A stretch of DNA of 64,000 nucleotides from the NCBI RefSeq assembly GCF_020734105.1, contig NZ_JAJAFR010000006.1:1-64000 (forward strand), written 5' to 3'. Shown here one piece after another: positions 45,412 to 53,827 of the stretch. The notes under the pieces were generated by a model. The model saw only the letters and a program-made list of their open reading frames with translations, searched no databases and was not told the DNA's origin. This stretch comes from Alkalihalobacillus deserti (GTDB lineage Bacteria > Bacillota > Bacilli > Bacillales > Bacillaceae_D). The position numbers and the translations under genes are program-made. Within the stretch, counting starts at the first letter, position 1. Every line of letters starts with the position of its first letter.

Positions 45412-45843
45412 ATGAAGAATGTAGCCAATTGTCCAAAATGCGGAAAGATTTTTGTGAAAGCGTTACGTCCAATTTGTCAGCATTGTTATAAGGAACAGGA
45501 AGATCAGTTTGATAAGGTATCTACTTTTATGAGAAAGAAACAAAATAGAATGTCATCGATTCGCGAAGTCCATGAACAAACAGAGGTAGAGTTAACATTG
45601 ATTCACCAGTTTGTGCGTGAAGGCCGCTTGCAAACAAAGAGTTTTCCAAACTTAGGCTATCCGTGCGAATCATGTGGGGAGATTATCAAAGAAGGTCGTA
45701 TATGTGGAGGTTGTACAGCTAACATCACAACGGGACTTGATAACTTGCAAAAAGAAAAAGAATTTCAAGAGCGCAAAGATGCAGAGCGACGAGCGGAAAA
45801 AAGCAAGGGTGCGACGTATCACTCATTAAAAGACCGTTTTTGA
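45412..45843 (+). CDS. yvyF: Flagellar operon protein YvyF
   Basis: 143 residues. Two zinc-ribbon-like Cys pairs at the start (CPKCGKIF, CQHCYKEQ), a helix-turn-helix-like middle (VHEQTEVELTLIHQFVREGRL), and another Cys pair set (CESCGEII, CGGCTANI), with a charged helical tail. This matches the TIGR03826-type flagellar operon protein found before flgM in Bacillus; role uncertain. GGAGGGG lies before the ATG. Confidence 0.88.
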   Translation: MKNVANCPKCGKIFVKALRPICQHCYKEQEDQFDKVSTFMRKKQNRMSSIREVHEQTEVELTLIHQFVREGRLQTKSFPNLGYPCESCGEIIKEGRICGGCTANITTGLDNLQKEKEFQERKDAERRAEKSKGATYHSLKDRF

Positions 45844-45854
45844 TAAAAAATAGT

Positions 45855-45881
45855 TAACAAAATAAGAAAACGTGCCGATAA
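45855..45881 (+). promoter_or_regulatory. Sigma-D-type promoter for flgM
   Basis: TAAC, 15-bp spacer, GCCGATAA; close to the sigma-D consensus TAAA-N15-GCCGATAT and about 75 nt before flgM. The -10 lies in the 5' arm of a terminator-like hairpin. Confidence 0.65.
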
Positions 45882-45909
45882 TAGGAATAACGAACTCGGG
45901 ACGTTTTTA
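45869..45909 (+). terminator. Terminator-like hairpin between yvyF and flgM
   Basis: AACGTGCCGA pairs with TCGGGACGTT, followed by TTTAT. It would weaken sigma-A readthrough into flgM. Confidence 0.6.
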
Positions 45910-45956
45910 TGTTTATTTTATATAAAGACAATTACACTAGAGAAGAGGTGACTGAA

Positions 45957-46220
45957 ATGAAAATTAACCCATATAACTCTGTTCAACAAAACCCATATCG
46001 AAAGCAAATCGAGAAAACTGAGAAAACAAACGACGTTGAAGCGAAGCGAGATAAACTTGAAATTTCATCTGAGGCACTTTCGATGCAGAAAGGAACGAGG
46101 ATTGAGAAAGAGCGCTTAGAAAAAGTCGAAGCTTTGAAGCAGAAGATTGATGCGGGTGAGTACAAGGTTGATTCACAAGCGATCGCTAATAAGTTTTATG
46201 ATTTTTGGAATCAAAAATGA
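45957..46220 (+). CDS. flgM: Anti-sigma-D factor FlgM
   Basis: 87 residues. Disordered N-terminus with KINPYNSVQQNPYRKQ, KRDKLEISSEAL, then the sigma-binding helices ERLEKVEALKQKIDAGEYKVDSQAIANKFYDF, the classical FlgM signature. Inhibits SigD until the hook-basal body is complete. Start ATG 45957 has GAGGTG upstream. A sigma-D promoter just upstream gives feedback. Confidence 0.95.
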   Translation: MKINPYNSVQQNPYRKQIEKTEKTNDVEAKRDKLEISSEALSMQKGTRIEKERLEKVEALKQKIDAGEYKVDSQAIANKFYDFWNQK

Positions 46221-46250
46221 TAGTCTGTCTGGAGAAAAGGAGGAGTGAAC

Positions 46251-46745
46251 ATGTCGATCAAAGCGATTACACAAATGATGGAACGGTTAATTGAAATCCA
46301 TGAACCATTGCATGATTTGGCCGTTAAAAAAGTTGAGCCGATCAAAAAAGGCGACATGAAAGTGCTTGAAGCGATCGTTCGCGAAGAAGCAAAACTTGCT
46401 TATAAACTCCAGACAACAGAAATGTTACGTTCAAAAGTCGTACGAACCTTCCTGCTTGAGCAGGGAGAGGCAAAAGAAGCCGTAACGATGTCTGATGTGA
46501 AACGGTTTGCGACAGTGGAAGAAAAACTTCAGCTTGAGCAGCTTCAATTAAAACTGGTTGATGATGTGCAGAAATTAAAAACACAAAATGAAATGAATCA
46601 GGAGTTAATCGAGGAATCGTTACGATTTGTGAACCTTTCCCTGGACTTGATGCTTCCGCATAAGGAAGATGTTAGCTACGATCCACGGAGTCGAGATGAT
46701 GAACCATTTGAAAATGCCCACTCGATATTTGATTCGAAAGCATAA
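46251..46745 (+). CDS. flgN: Flagellar export chaperone FlgN (YvyG)
   Basis: 164 residues, all-helical with long coiled coils (MMERLIEIHEPLHDLAVKKV, EEKLQLEQLQLKLVDDVQKL), as in FlgN, the chaperone for hook-filament junction proteins FlgK and FlgL encoded next. Start ATG 46251 behind AAAGGAGG; the GTG at 46245 overlaps the site. C-terminus ends with an acidic tail. Confidence 0.9.
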   Translation: MSIKAITQMMERLIEIHEPLHDLAVKKVEPIKKGDMKVLEAIVREEAKLAYKLQTTEMLRSKVVRTFLLEQGEAKEAVTMSDVKRFATVEEKLQLEQLQLKLVDDVQKLKTQNEMNQELIEESLRFVNLSLDLMLPHKEDVSYDPRSRDDEPFENAHSIFDSKA

Positions 46746-46777
46746 AAGAAGTTGTTCAAGAAACGGAGGAAGCGGTA

Positions 46778-48466
46778 GTGTTATCAACATTTCACGGATT
46801 AGAAACAGCAAGACGCGCGATGATGACGCAGCAAAGTGCGCTTCATACAACAGGGCATAATATTGCCAATGCTAATACAGAGGGGTATACAAGGCAGCGA
46901 GTGAATTTTGAGCAAACAGAGTCCTATCCAGGTATAGGAAAAAACAGTCCGAGAGTACCAGGGAACTTAGGAACAGGGGTCCAAGCAGGCTCGGTTCAAC
47001 GTGTACGCGAGCAATTTTTGGATGTTCAATACCGAAATGAAACAAATAAAGTGGGTTACTGGGAATCGCGGAATGACGCCCTCACAAAGATGGAAGACAT
47101 TTTAAATGAGCCATCAGAGCAAGGGTTAAATCGACAAATTGATATGTTTTGGACATCGCTTCAAGATTTAAACGTGGATCCAGAGGACTCAGGAGCTCGT
47201 TCCGTTGTTCGTCAGCGCGCCATGGCTGTTGCTGAGACGTTCAACTTCCTGCATGACTCCATCTCTGCGATTAGAAACGATTATAAAAATGAAATCGAAG
47301 TGGCTCAAAAAGAAGTGAATTCGATCTTAAATCAACTTGATACGGTCAATGAGCAAATTCGCAAAACGGAGCCGCACGGTCGTGTTACGAATGACCTTTA
47401 TGATGAACAAGATCGTTTATTAGACCAACTTTCTAAAATGGTTAACATCCAAGTTCAGCGTGAGAAAAGCGATGGACAACCGAACCCAGCAGCTGAAGGA
47501 GCAGTAACTGTAACGTTAATTGATGATCAAGGAAATCCGTATTCAGTAAACGGAGAACCTCTTAAACTAGTAGATGGAACGGGTGCTGAAGCTAGAAAAC
47601 AAATGACGATCACGTTTGATCAAGCGAACTTTGTTAGTGAGTTTTCGTTTGTCGATCAAAATGGGACAGGTCACAAAGTGGAATTAGATGCGATGCCACG
47701 CGGTGAAATGAAGGCCTTAATTCAGACTTATGGCTATGGCGAAGATGCAAACGGTGTAACAGGGATCTACCCAGATATGATGAATGAATTAAATAATATG
47801 GCTGAAGTGTTTGCGACAGAAATGAACAATATGCATAAAACAGGTTTTACCCTTGCAGGCTCAAACAGTTCTGCTAACGTCGCTGGGAATTTGTTTGATC
47901 TTACAGCAACGGATAACGGAGTTGAAGCGGCAAAAGCGATGAAACTCGATGCGGCCATTCTATCAAGCTTAAATAACATTGCGGCTTCTGGGGTGAACGT
48001 GAATGCTTTTGCGCCTGGGAAGTTTGAAGAATATCAAGCACTACTAAGCGAAAATCCTGTTAATTACGACGGTGTTCATGATTTCTTGGATGCGAATGAT
48101 ACGTTCATACCGGGAGTGCAAAAAGCTTTTGCTGGTGACGGATCAAATGCGAAACGCTTAGCCGATGTAAAAGATGCTACTTTAACGTTTGCTAACGATT
48201 CAGCAACGATTAGCTCGTATTATCAAGGTGTAATTGGCGATATGGCTGTTTCAACACAAGAAGCAGCCCGGATGCTGAATAGTTCAGCGTCGCTTCAGGA
48301 TAGTGTCGATTACCGGAGAAACTCAGTTAGTAACGTCTCTCTTGATGAAGAGATGACGATGATGATTCAATATCAGCACGCATACAACGCAGCAGCAAGA
48401 AACATTACAATGGTTGACGAAATGCTAGACCGGATTATTAACGGCATGGGTGTCGTTGGCAGATAA
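46778..48466 (+). CDS. flgK: Hook-associated protein 1 FlgK
   Basis: 562 residues, GTG start with GGAGGA upstream. N-terminal flagellar rod/hook motif (FHGLETARRAMMTQQSALHT, GHNIANANTEGYTRQR), a central variable region, and the C-terminal helix (SLDEEMTMMIQYQHAYNAAA). Forms the first hook-filament junction. Second in a flgN-flgK-flgL run. Confidence 0.96.
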   Translation: MLSTFHGLETARRAMMTQQSALHTTGHNIANANTEGYTRQRVNFEQTESYPGIGKNSPRVPGNLGTGVQAGSVQRVREQFLDVQYRNETNKVGYWESRNDALTKMEDILNEPSEQGLNRQIDMFWTSLQDLNVDPEDSGARSVVRQRAMAVAETFNFLHDSISAIRNDYKNEIEVAQKEVNSILNQLDTVNEQIRKTEPHGRVTNDLYDEQDRLLDQLSKMVNIQVQREKSDGQPNPAAEGAVTVTLIDDQGNPYSVNGEPLKLVDGTGAEARKQMTITFDQANFVSEFSFVDQNGTGHKVELDAMPRGEMKALIQTYGYGEDANGVTGIYPDMMNELNNMAEVFATEMNNMHKTGFTLAGSNSSANVAGNLFDLTATDNGVEAAKAMKLDAAILSSLNNIAASGVNVNAFAPGKFEEYQALLSENPVNYDGVHDFLDANDTFIPGVQKAFAGDGSNAKRLADVKDATLTFANDSATISSYYQGVIGDMAVSTQEAARMLNSSASLQDSVDYRRNSVSNVSLDEEMTMMIQYQHAYNAAARNITMVDEMLDRIINGMGVVGR

Positions 48467-48482
48467 GGATAGGTGGACATAG

Positions 48483-49676
48483 ATGCGAGTGACACAGATG
48501 ATGCTCTCACAAAGCTCATTACGCAATATTAACCAAGGGTACAATCGCTTAGCGAACATCCAAGATCAACTGGCTTCAGGTAAAAAGATTACTCGTGCAT
48601 CACAAGATCCTGTTGTCGCGATGAAAGGGATGCGTTACCGTTCACAAGTAACAGAAGTGGAACAATTTAAACGCAATCTAAGTGAAACTTACAACTGGTT
48701 GGATACAGCAGATGCGACTCTTGATAAAGGAACAGGAGCATTGCAACGTATTCGTGAACTAGCTACACAAGCAGCAAACGATTCGTATAACCCAACTGAA
48801 CGGGCGAATATGGCCAAGGAAGTTCAGCAATTGCGTGAACATCTTGAATCATTGGGAAATACGAAAAACAGCAATAAGTATATCTTTAATGGAACGAACA
48901 CGACGAATGCACCAATTGGCAATACGGGTAATATGGATCTAGGGATTGAAGCGCTATCTAATGGATCGATTACGGATCTAGATTCGGTCGAAGTGATCTA
49001 TAATGGCAAGACGTTCAAGCATATCGATACGGTCGATGGTCAGCATATTTTTCAAGATGTTTCACAAACGACCCCGGCTTTTGATGGGGATGAGTTGAAT
49101 AAGCAAGCCACTCTCTTAACAGTTGGAGAGGATAATAATGTGAAGTACCTTGAACCGAACAAAGCGCATGATCCTAACAATCCTTCAAGTCAGCCAGTTA
49201 CAAAAAAAAGTGTTCGTCAAAATGATGTAGTCGTGGCAAATACGAATGGCGTTTCGGGTAATTCAGAATCGGTTGAAATTGAGTTAATAAAAGGGGTAAC
49301 GATCCCTGTGAACATCAATCCAAGTAATGTGTTCAGTAATGCTTTATTTGGGGACCTTACCCGCCTTGAGCGCGCGCTTCAAGATTCCACGGTTGATGGA
49401 ACCGAGCTAACTGGTTATATTGACAACTTTTATGATCATATCGATAGGTTTGTAACAGAGCGTGCAGAGCTTGGAGCGAGAACAAACCGAGTTCAGATGA
49501 TCGAAAATCGCTTAATGGAGCAGGAAGTCAGTGCCAACCGCATTATGTCTGAAAATGAAGACGCGGAGATGGAAGTAGTCATTACTAATTTAATGACACA
49601 GGAAAGTGTGCATCGTGCGGCTTTATCTTCAGGAGCGAGAATTATTCAGCCTAGTTTGATGGATTTTCTCCGTTAG
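48483..49676 (+). CDS. flgL: Hook-associated protein 3 FlgL
   Basis: 397 residues. Flagellin-like ends: MRVTQMMLSQSSLRNINQGY, LQDQLASGKKI-type NIQDQLASGKKITRASQDP at the N-terminus and VVITNLMTQESVHRAALSSG at the C-terminus. AGGTGG lies before the ATG. Second hook-filament junction protein, 17 nt after flgK. Confidence 0.96.
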   Translation: MRVTQMMLSQSSLRNINQGYNRLANIQDQLASGKKITRASQDPVVAMKGMRYRSQVTEVEQFKRNLSETYNWLDTADATLDKGTGALQRIRELATQAANDSYNPTERANMAKEVQQLREHLESLGNTKNSNKYIFNGTNTTNAPIGNTGNMDLGIEALSNGSITDLDSVEVIYNGKTFKHIDTVDGQHIFQDVSQTTPAFDGDELNKQATLLTVGEDNNVKYLEPNKAHDPNNPSSQPVTKKSVRQNDVVVANTNGVSGNSESVEIELIKGVTIPVNINPSNVFSNALFGDLTRLERALQDSTVDGTELTGYIDNFYDHIDRFVTERAELGARTNRVQMIENRLMEQEVSANRIMSENEDAEMEVVITNLMTQESVHRAALSSGARIIQPSLMDFLR

Positions 49677-49731
49677 AGAGGCATTGACTAGTCGCTCATT
49701 ACTTAGTTGAGAAAAAAATAATTAGTGTAAT

Positions 49732-49780
49732 AGAGGTTGATCAAAAAGGTGTAACGGTCCTTTTGGTCAACCTCTTTCTA
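49732..49780 (+). terminator. Terminator-like hairpin after flgL
   Basis: GAGGTTGA-TCAAAAAGG pairs with CCTTTTGGTCAACCTC, followed by TTTCT. It ends or attenuates the flgK-flgL transcript before yviE. Confidence 0.8.
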
Positions 49781-49801
49781 AAGGAAGGGATGGCGTACAT
49801 T

Positions 49802-50383
49802 ATGCAACTAACGTCTTTAAATATCCAACAAACCGATGCGCGAATTGGTCTTAGCTCGAGCCGTCCTGGCCCGCAAATTAGACAGCAGGCGGCTGATATG
49901 CAAATTAGGCAGAATCATAACAACCTAATTGAGATAAGTACAACAGCCTCGAAAATGCATATTGACCAAACAGAAGCCTTTGCAGATGCGAACTTAAAAT
50001 CATCATTAAGAGTCGCTAATGAAGCAGCTGCAAGAGCCCTGCAGCAGGTTTCAAGTTTTGTTGCAAAAACGGCTCAGCAAGGCGATCAGCTGATGAGGAT
50101 TGAAAACGGAACTGGTGCGATTACACGAATAGCGAAAGCCAATAGCGAACCGACGCCAAAACAATTTAATATTGGCTATATGCCTAAATCTGCAGATCGA
50201 GTGAAGTTTGTTTTCCAACCGGCTCAAGTAAACATAAAGGCAAGAACGAATGAAACCGACATTATTGTCAATCGACGCGCGCCGCAAATTGAGATGCCGA
50301 AGTGGCAGTCAGACGTTTATATTAAACAGAAAAACCAAATTTCATTTGAAGCAGTTGGTGGTACGGTGAATCGAGGTCTTTAA
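49802..50383 (+). CDS. yviE: Flagellar-locus protein YviE (DUF6470)
   Basis: 193 residues from ATG 49802 (MQLTSLNIQQTDARIGL), which fits the YviE family start; ATG 49790 is nearer to AAGGAAGGG and would add MAYI. Helical middle with repeated short PQI/Q-rich stretches and DQTEAFADA. Conserved between flgL and fliW in Bacillus; function unknown, perhaps linked to FliW/CsrA. Confidence 0.85.
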   Translation: MQLTSLNIQQTDARIGLSSSRPGPQIRQQAADMQIRQNHNNLIEISTTASKMHIDQTEAFADANLKSSLRVANEAAARALQQVSSFVAKTAQQGDQLMRIENGTGAITRIAKANSEPTPKQFNIGYMPKSADRVKFVFQPAQVNIKARTNETDIIVNRRAPQIEMPKWQSDVYIKQKNQISFEAVGGTVNRGL

Positions 50384-50412
50384 AGAAGTCGCAGGTGGCG
50401 GCTTCTTTTTCT
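50382..50412 (+). terminator. Terminator-like hairpin after yviE
   Basis: AGAAGTCGC pairs with GCGGCTTCT, followed by TTTTT. Confidence 0.65.
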
Positions 50413-50486
50413 CTACCTAGCTCGTTATGATACAATGTTGGAAAGATCTTAAACGGAATTTTATAGAAGAAAAGGTGTGTGGCCGT

Positions 50487-50942
50487 ATGAACATTGAAAC
50501 GAAATATCAAGGAACAGTTGAAATAAATGACGATGAAATCATCACATTTGCAAAAGGAATCCCTGCTTTTGAAGATGAAAAACAATTTATTCTCTTGCCA
50601 TTTGAAAAAGGAACATCTTTCTTTGTCCTACAATCAACAAAAACAGTAGATGTTGCGTTTATTATTATGAACCCATTTGAAATTGTTCCAAACTATCAAA
50701 TTAAATTACCAGACGCAACACTTGAGATGCTTGAGATTAATAAGGAAGAAGATGTTGCGACATTCGTTGTCTTAACAGTAAAAGAGCCTTTTGCTGAAAC
50801 AACAGCCAATCTTCAAGGTCCAATCATTATTAATGTGAACAAACAAAAAGGAAAGCAACTGTTGCTTAGCGATACGGATTATAAAACGAAACACCCGATC
50901 TTCAAAGAAGCTGTCCTCCAAATAGCTAAGGAGGGAAAGTAG
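50487..50942 (+). CDS. fliW: Flagellar assembly factor FliW
   Basis: 151 residues. [35 protein letters not shown] and the FVVLQSTK-like middle are the FliW signature. Binds CsrA and flagellin alternately to set Hag levels. ATG 50487 has AAAGGTG about 10 nt upstream. Directly followed by csrA with no gap. Confidence 0.95.
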   Translation: MNIETKYQGTVEINDDEIITFAKGIPAFEDEKQFILLPFEKGTSFFVLQSTKTVDVAFIIMNPFEIVPNYQIKLPDATLEMLEINKEEDVATFVVLTVKEPFAETTANLQGPIIINVNKQKGKQLLLSDTDYKTKHPIFKEAVLQIAKEGK

Positions 50943-51179
50943 ATGCTGGTTCTCTCACGTAAACTAAAACAGGCGATTCAAATTGCTGATGACATCGAGA
51001 TCAAAATTTTAGCCATTGAAGGAGATCAAGTCAAAATCGGCATTGAAGCCCCGAAGCATATTGAGATTCATCGCAAAGAAGTATTTTTGGCGATCCAGGA
51101 AGAGAATAGTGCGGCAGCTCAGACGATTTCCGTGGATGCGTTGAAAGGGTTTTTGCAAAGGTCAGAGAGGAAAGAGTAG
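50943..51179 (+). CDS. csrA: Carbon storage/translation regulator CsrA
   Basis: 78 residues, normal size. [20 protein letters not shown] and [18 protein letters not shown] are the RNA-binding beta strands. Represses hag translation in Bacillus; a matching binding site is seen in the hag leader at 52240-52275. Ribosome binding site AAGGAGG is inside the end of fliW; the start abuts the fliW stop. Confidence 0.97.
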   Translation: MLVLSRKLKQAIQIADDIEIKILAIEGDQVKIGIEAPKHIEIHRKEVFLAIQEENSAAAQTISVDALKGFLQRSERKE

Positions 51180-51265
51180 GAGGGAAGTTTTTTTATTATT
51201 CCTTCTCTATTTCCTTTACCACTAGTTTAATTCGACATAAACTGATATCGAGGAGGTGAAGTAAC

Positions 51266-51556
51266 ATGGAAAGTGAAATTCTATTATTGCTAAAACAAAT
51301 AAATGAGAAGATGGACAAGCACTTTGAACAGATTGAGGTGCGATTAGACAAGATTGAAAATCGTCTAGATCAGCACGAACGGTTATTACAATCGCTGATG
51401 ACAATGACAGCTAAAAACACAGAAGACATCCATTCACTACGAACTGAAACCAACCAACGCTTCGACAAATTAGAACTCGCCTTTTACAAAAAGAACTCAG
51501 ATATTGACCTCCTTTTTCAAGTAACCCAACGAACAAATGTGATATTGCCCAATTAA
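51266..51556 (+). CDS. Small coiled-coil protein, unknown
   Basis: 96 residues, almost fully heptad-patterned (IEVRLDKIENRLDQHERLLQ), ending in a hydrophobic/charged tail. Strong GAGGAGGTGA before the ATG. Between csrA and hag with its own terminator. No family is recognised; it could oligomerise or act as a chaperone for flagellar proteins, which is speculation. Confidence 0.75.
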   Translation: MESEILLLLKQINEKMDKHFEQIEVRLDKIENRLDQHERLLQSLMTMTAKNTEDIHSLRTETNQRFDKLELAFYKKNSDIDLLFQVTQRTNVILPN

Positions 51557-51566
51557 AGAACCGATA

Positions 51567-51615
51567 AAAGAAATCTCGCCACTATGCGTGATAGACGTTT
51601 GAGTCGGGAGATTTT
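51567..51615 (+). terminator. Terminator after the coiled-coil gene
   Basis: AATCTC.GCC pairs with GGGAGATT, followed by TTTTG. Confidence 0.7.
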
Positions 51616-51749
51616 TGTTGTTTCCTGATAAAGTGGTTTAGTTTTCTCCAAGAGACAAGGATAAAAATCATATGATTCGATTATTACCTCGTTAATTTAC
51701 GAACAGCTTTTTCTTAATGGAAAAATAGACTCAACGAATGACTTTACTA

Positions 51750-51990
51750 GGTCTTCTCATTAGGACGTTATTTCCAATACTTCATTTACACTTTCCATCC
51801 AGTGAGATCAAACCGAGTCTGTCGGAAAGGACTTTCGTACTATGATGCTTTAAAAGAACTATGAAGTGAATCTTCGGAAAACTACCCCGTAAATGACGAA
51901 TACCTTCATATAGAAGAATTATGGGGATGTCCATTGGATGTCTGGTTCGATTATCTGATGGAAGGAAAGGGAAAACTACCTTTATATTAG
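51750..51990 (+). pseudogene. Possible decayed coding remnant upstream of hag
   Basis: One frame reads GRYFQYFIYTFHPVRSNRVC, YYDALKEL, stop (51862), then SESSENYPVNDEYLHIEELW and CPLDVWFDYLMEGKGKLPLY to a stop at 51990; another in-frame stop lies near 51750. There is no start codon with a ribosome binding site. It looks like a disrupted gene of unknown family. The rest of 51616-52136 shows nothing I can name. Confidence 0.25.
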
Positions 51991-52136
51991 TTTAAGACCC
52001 GATTAATCCTTATGTAAAGGTGGAAAGAGCGGTACTAAACACACGGAATTCGGATATTTATATTGTGTACTTTTTACAGAAGATTGAGGTTGTACACGTG
52101 TAAATAAAAAAATAACGAAAAAAGTTTAAAAAACAC

Positions 52137-52163
52137 TAAATATATCAAACTAGCATCCGATAT
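52137..52163 (+). promoter_or_regulatory. Sigma-D promoter of hag
   Basis: TAAA, 15-bp spacer, TCCGATAT: a very good sigma-D match, 120 nt before the flagellin start, giving a long leader. Confidence 0.9.
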
Positions 52164-52239
52164 ATATATTGTAAGCAGGAAGTCATATATGCTCGGCCGA
52201 CTATATGACTGATTGCTTAACAAAAAATTCAATATCCAA

Positions 52240-52275
52240 CCACAAGGATGTGGGCGGAGCTAATTTCAAGGAGGA
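52240..52275 (+). promoter_or_regulatory. CsrA-binding sites in the hag leader
   Basis: CCAC-AAGGAT-GTGG (52240-52253) puts GGA in a hairpin loop, the usual CsrA site, and CAAGGAGGA (52267-52275) is a second GGA site on the Shine-Dalgarno itself. This mirrors the two-site CsrA repression known for B. subtilis hag. csrA and fliW lie just upstream. Confidence 0.75.
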
Positions 52276-52282
52276 AATTATA

Positions 52283-53107
52283 ATGATTATCAATCACAAT
52301 TTAAATGCAATGAACTCTCACCGTCAGATGGGTATGAATGTAAACGAGAATGGTAAATCAATGGAGAAATTATCATCAGGTCTTCGTATTAACCGTGCAG
52401 GTGATGATGCAGCTGGTCTTTCAATCTCTGAAAAAATGCGTGGACAAATTCGTGGTTTAGATCAAGCATCTCGTAACTCTCAAGATGCAATTTCTCTTAT
52501 TCAGACTTCTGAAGGAGCATTAAACGAATCTCATGCTATCCTTCAACGTATGCGTGAACTAGCTGTTCAAGCAGGTAATGAAGGTACTCTTGAGGCTGAG
52601 GATTTAAAAGCTATCAGTGATGAAATTACGGAATTACAAGCAGAGTTAACTGGAATTTCAGACCGTACAGAATTTAACGGAAAAAAATTATTAGATGGAT
52701 CCTTTAATAAAGACTTCCAAATTGGGGCAAATGCAGGTCAACAACATAATATAACTATCGCAACAGATTTTGACGCAGTTGGTTTAGGAGTTGATTCTGC
52801 TTCATTAGTATGGGATGGGGCTAAGGCAAGCACTGATGCTAACTTAGCAGCTATTGACGCTGCAATTGAAACTGTTTCTTCAACTCGTTCTAGTCTTGGT
52901 GCTAATCAAAATCGTCTAGAGCATACAATCAAAAACCTTGATAATGCTTCTGAGAATTTACAAGCTGCTGAGTCTCGTATCCGTGACGTTGATATGGCTA
53001 AAGAGATGATGAACTTTACTAAAACTAACATTCTTAACCAAGCATCTCAATCTATGCTTGCTCAAGCTAACCAACAGCCACAAGCTGTATTACAATTACT
53101 TCGTTAA
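52283..53107 (+). CDS. hag: Flagellin Hag
   Basis: 274 residues, a short flagellin. Conserved D0/D1 ends: MIINHNLNAMNSHRQMG, GDDAAGLSISEKMRGQIRGL, and QAAESRIRDVDMAKEMM, ending ANQQPQAVLQLLR; only a small variable middle. Start ATG 52283 with AAGGAGGA upstream; the frame extends upstream (52205) but lacks a site. Secreted through the flagellar export system to make the filament. Controlled by sigma-D and CsrA/FliW. Confidence 0.97.
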   Translation: MIINHNLNAMNSHRQMGMNVNENGKSMEKLSSGLRINRAGDDAAGLSISEKMRGQIRGLDQASRNSQDAISLIQTSEGALNESHAILQRMRELAVQAGNEGTLEAEDLKAISDEITELQAELTGISDRTEFNGKKLLDGSFNKDFQIGANAGQQHNITIATDFDAVGLGVDSASLVWDGAKASTDANLAAIDAAIETVSSTRSSLGANQNRLEHTIKNLDNASENLQAAESRIRDVDMAKEMMNFTKTNILNQASQSMLAQANQQPQAVLQLLR

Positions 53108-53117
53108 TTTTAAGTAA

Positions 53118-53156
53118 CAGAAAAGAGAGATCTTAGTATTCTAGGGTCTCTTTTCT
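53118..53156 (+). terminator. Terminator after hag
   Basis: AGAAAAGAGAGATC pairs with GGGTCTCTTTTCT, followed by a T-rich run. Confidence 0.85.
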
Positions 53157-53385
53157 ATGGTCCCACAGTCCCACAGATTGAGTGTCAGTTATTTTGGGTG
53201 GGATATATGCAGTTTTGTTTTTAATCATACTAAGGAAGGTGTAGATCTTCAACTCATATCGGACTTTGGGACTAACAAAAGAAGCTATTGGGAAACTTAC
53301 GGCGGAGACAACAACTAAGGTTTATTCTCGTCTAGTTGTTGTGTGAACGAGAATAAGGATTAACTTTTAAATTTATATAGTACAA

Positions 53386-53417
53386 AAGAGTCTAATGTTA
53401 AACGGTAGACTCTTTTT
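53386..53417 (+). terminator. Additional terminator-like hairpin in the hag-surface protein gap
   Basis: AGAGTCTA/TAGACTCT stem followed by TTTT. Another inverted repeat (TATTCTCGT/ACGAGAATA) lies at 53321-53355. Apart from these and the riboswitch, the 720-bp gap shows only a very short possible coding remnant (TLGLTKEAIGKLTAETTTK, about 53266). Confidence 0.6.
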
Positions 53418-53654
53418 CATACGGATGTGGCTTGATAAATAAAAATTGAATAATCTAATAAAGTCAAAAGAATACAATGAATAGTTTCAATCCAGCTTAA
53501 TCTAAACAAAATAGTAGGGTAATACAAAATTTCCAAGGTAAATGAACCTAAATACCCACCTCTATCAAAGTGCATTCAGAAACATTAGGTAATAATAACT
53601 ATTCACTAGAATCTTTATACCTATTATTATAGTAATAGGTATAAAACACCAAGT

Positions 53655-53791
53655 GAAAAAGGCAAACCATAGGAAACTATGAGACGCAAAGCCAAGGGCC
53701 TGAACTACGAGGAAGTACCGCGTGGATGGCAGCCGGTTGCCACAAGGAATCATAGTATCCTAACCTATGAACCTTGTTAAGGTTCTTTTTT
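53655..53791 (+). promoter_or_regulatory. c-di-GMP-I (GEMM) riboswitch with terminator
   Basis: The aptamer core is clear: GGCAAACC (53661-53668), a P2 hairpin, GACGCAAAGCC (the conserved GEMM-I core, 53683-53693), GGGCC, a P3 hairpin with a loop, and the closing GGTTGCC (53735-53741). A terminator hairpin GAACCTT/AAGGTTC with TTTTTT ends at 53791. The expected role is transcription control of the next gene by cyclic di-GMP. On or off sense cannot be read surely from sequence. Confidence 0.9.
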
Positions 53792-53827
53792 ATTTGGGTA
53801 TAAAATAAGAAAAGGTGGGACTATTGT

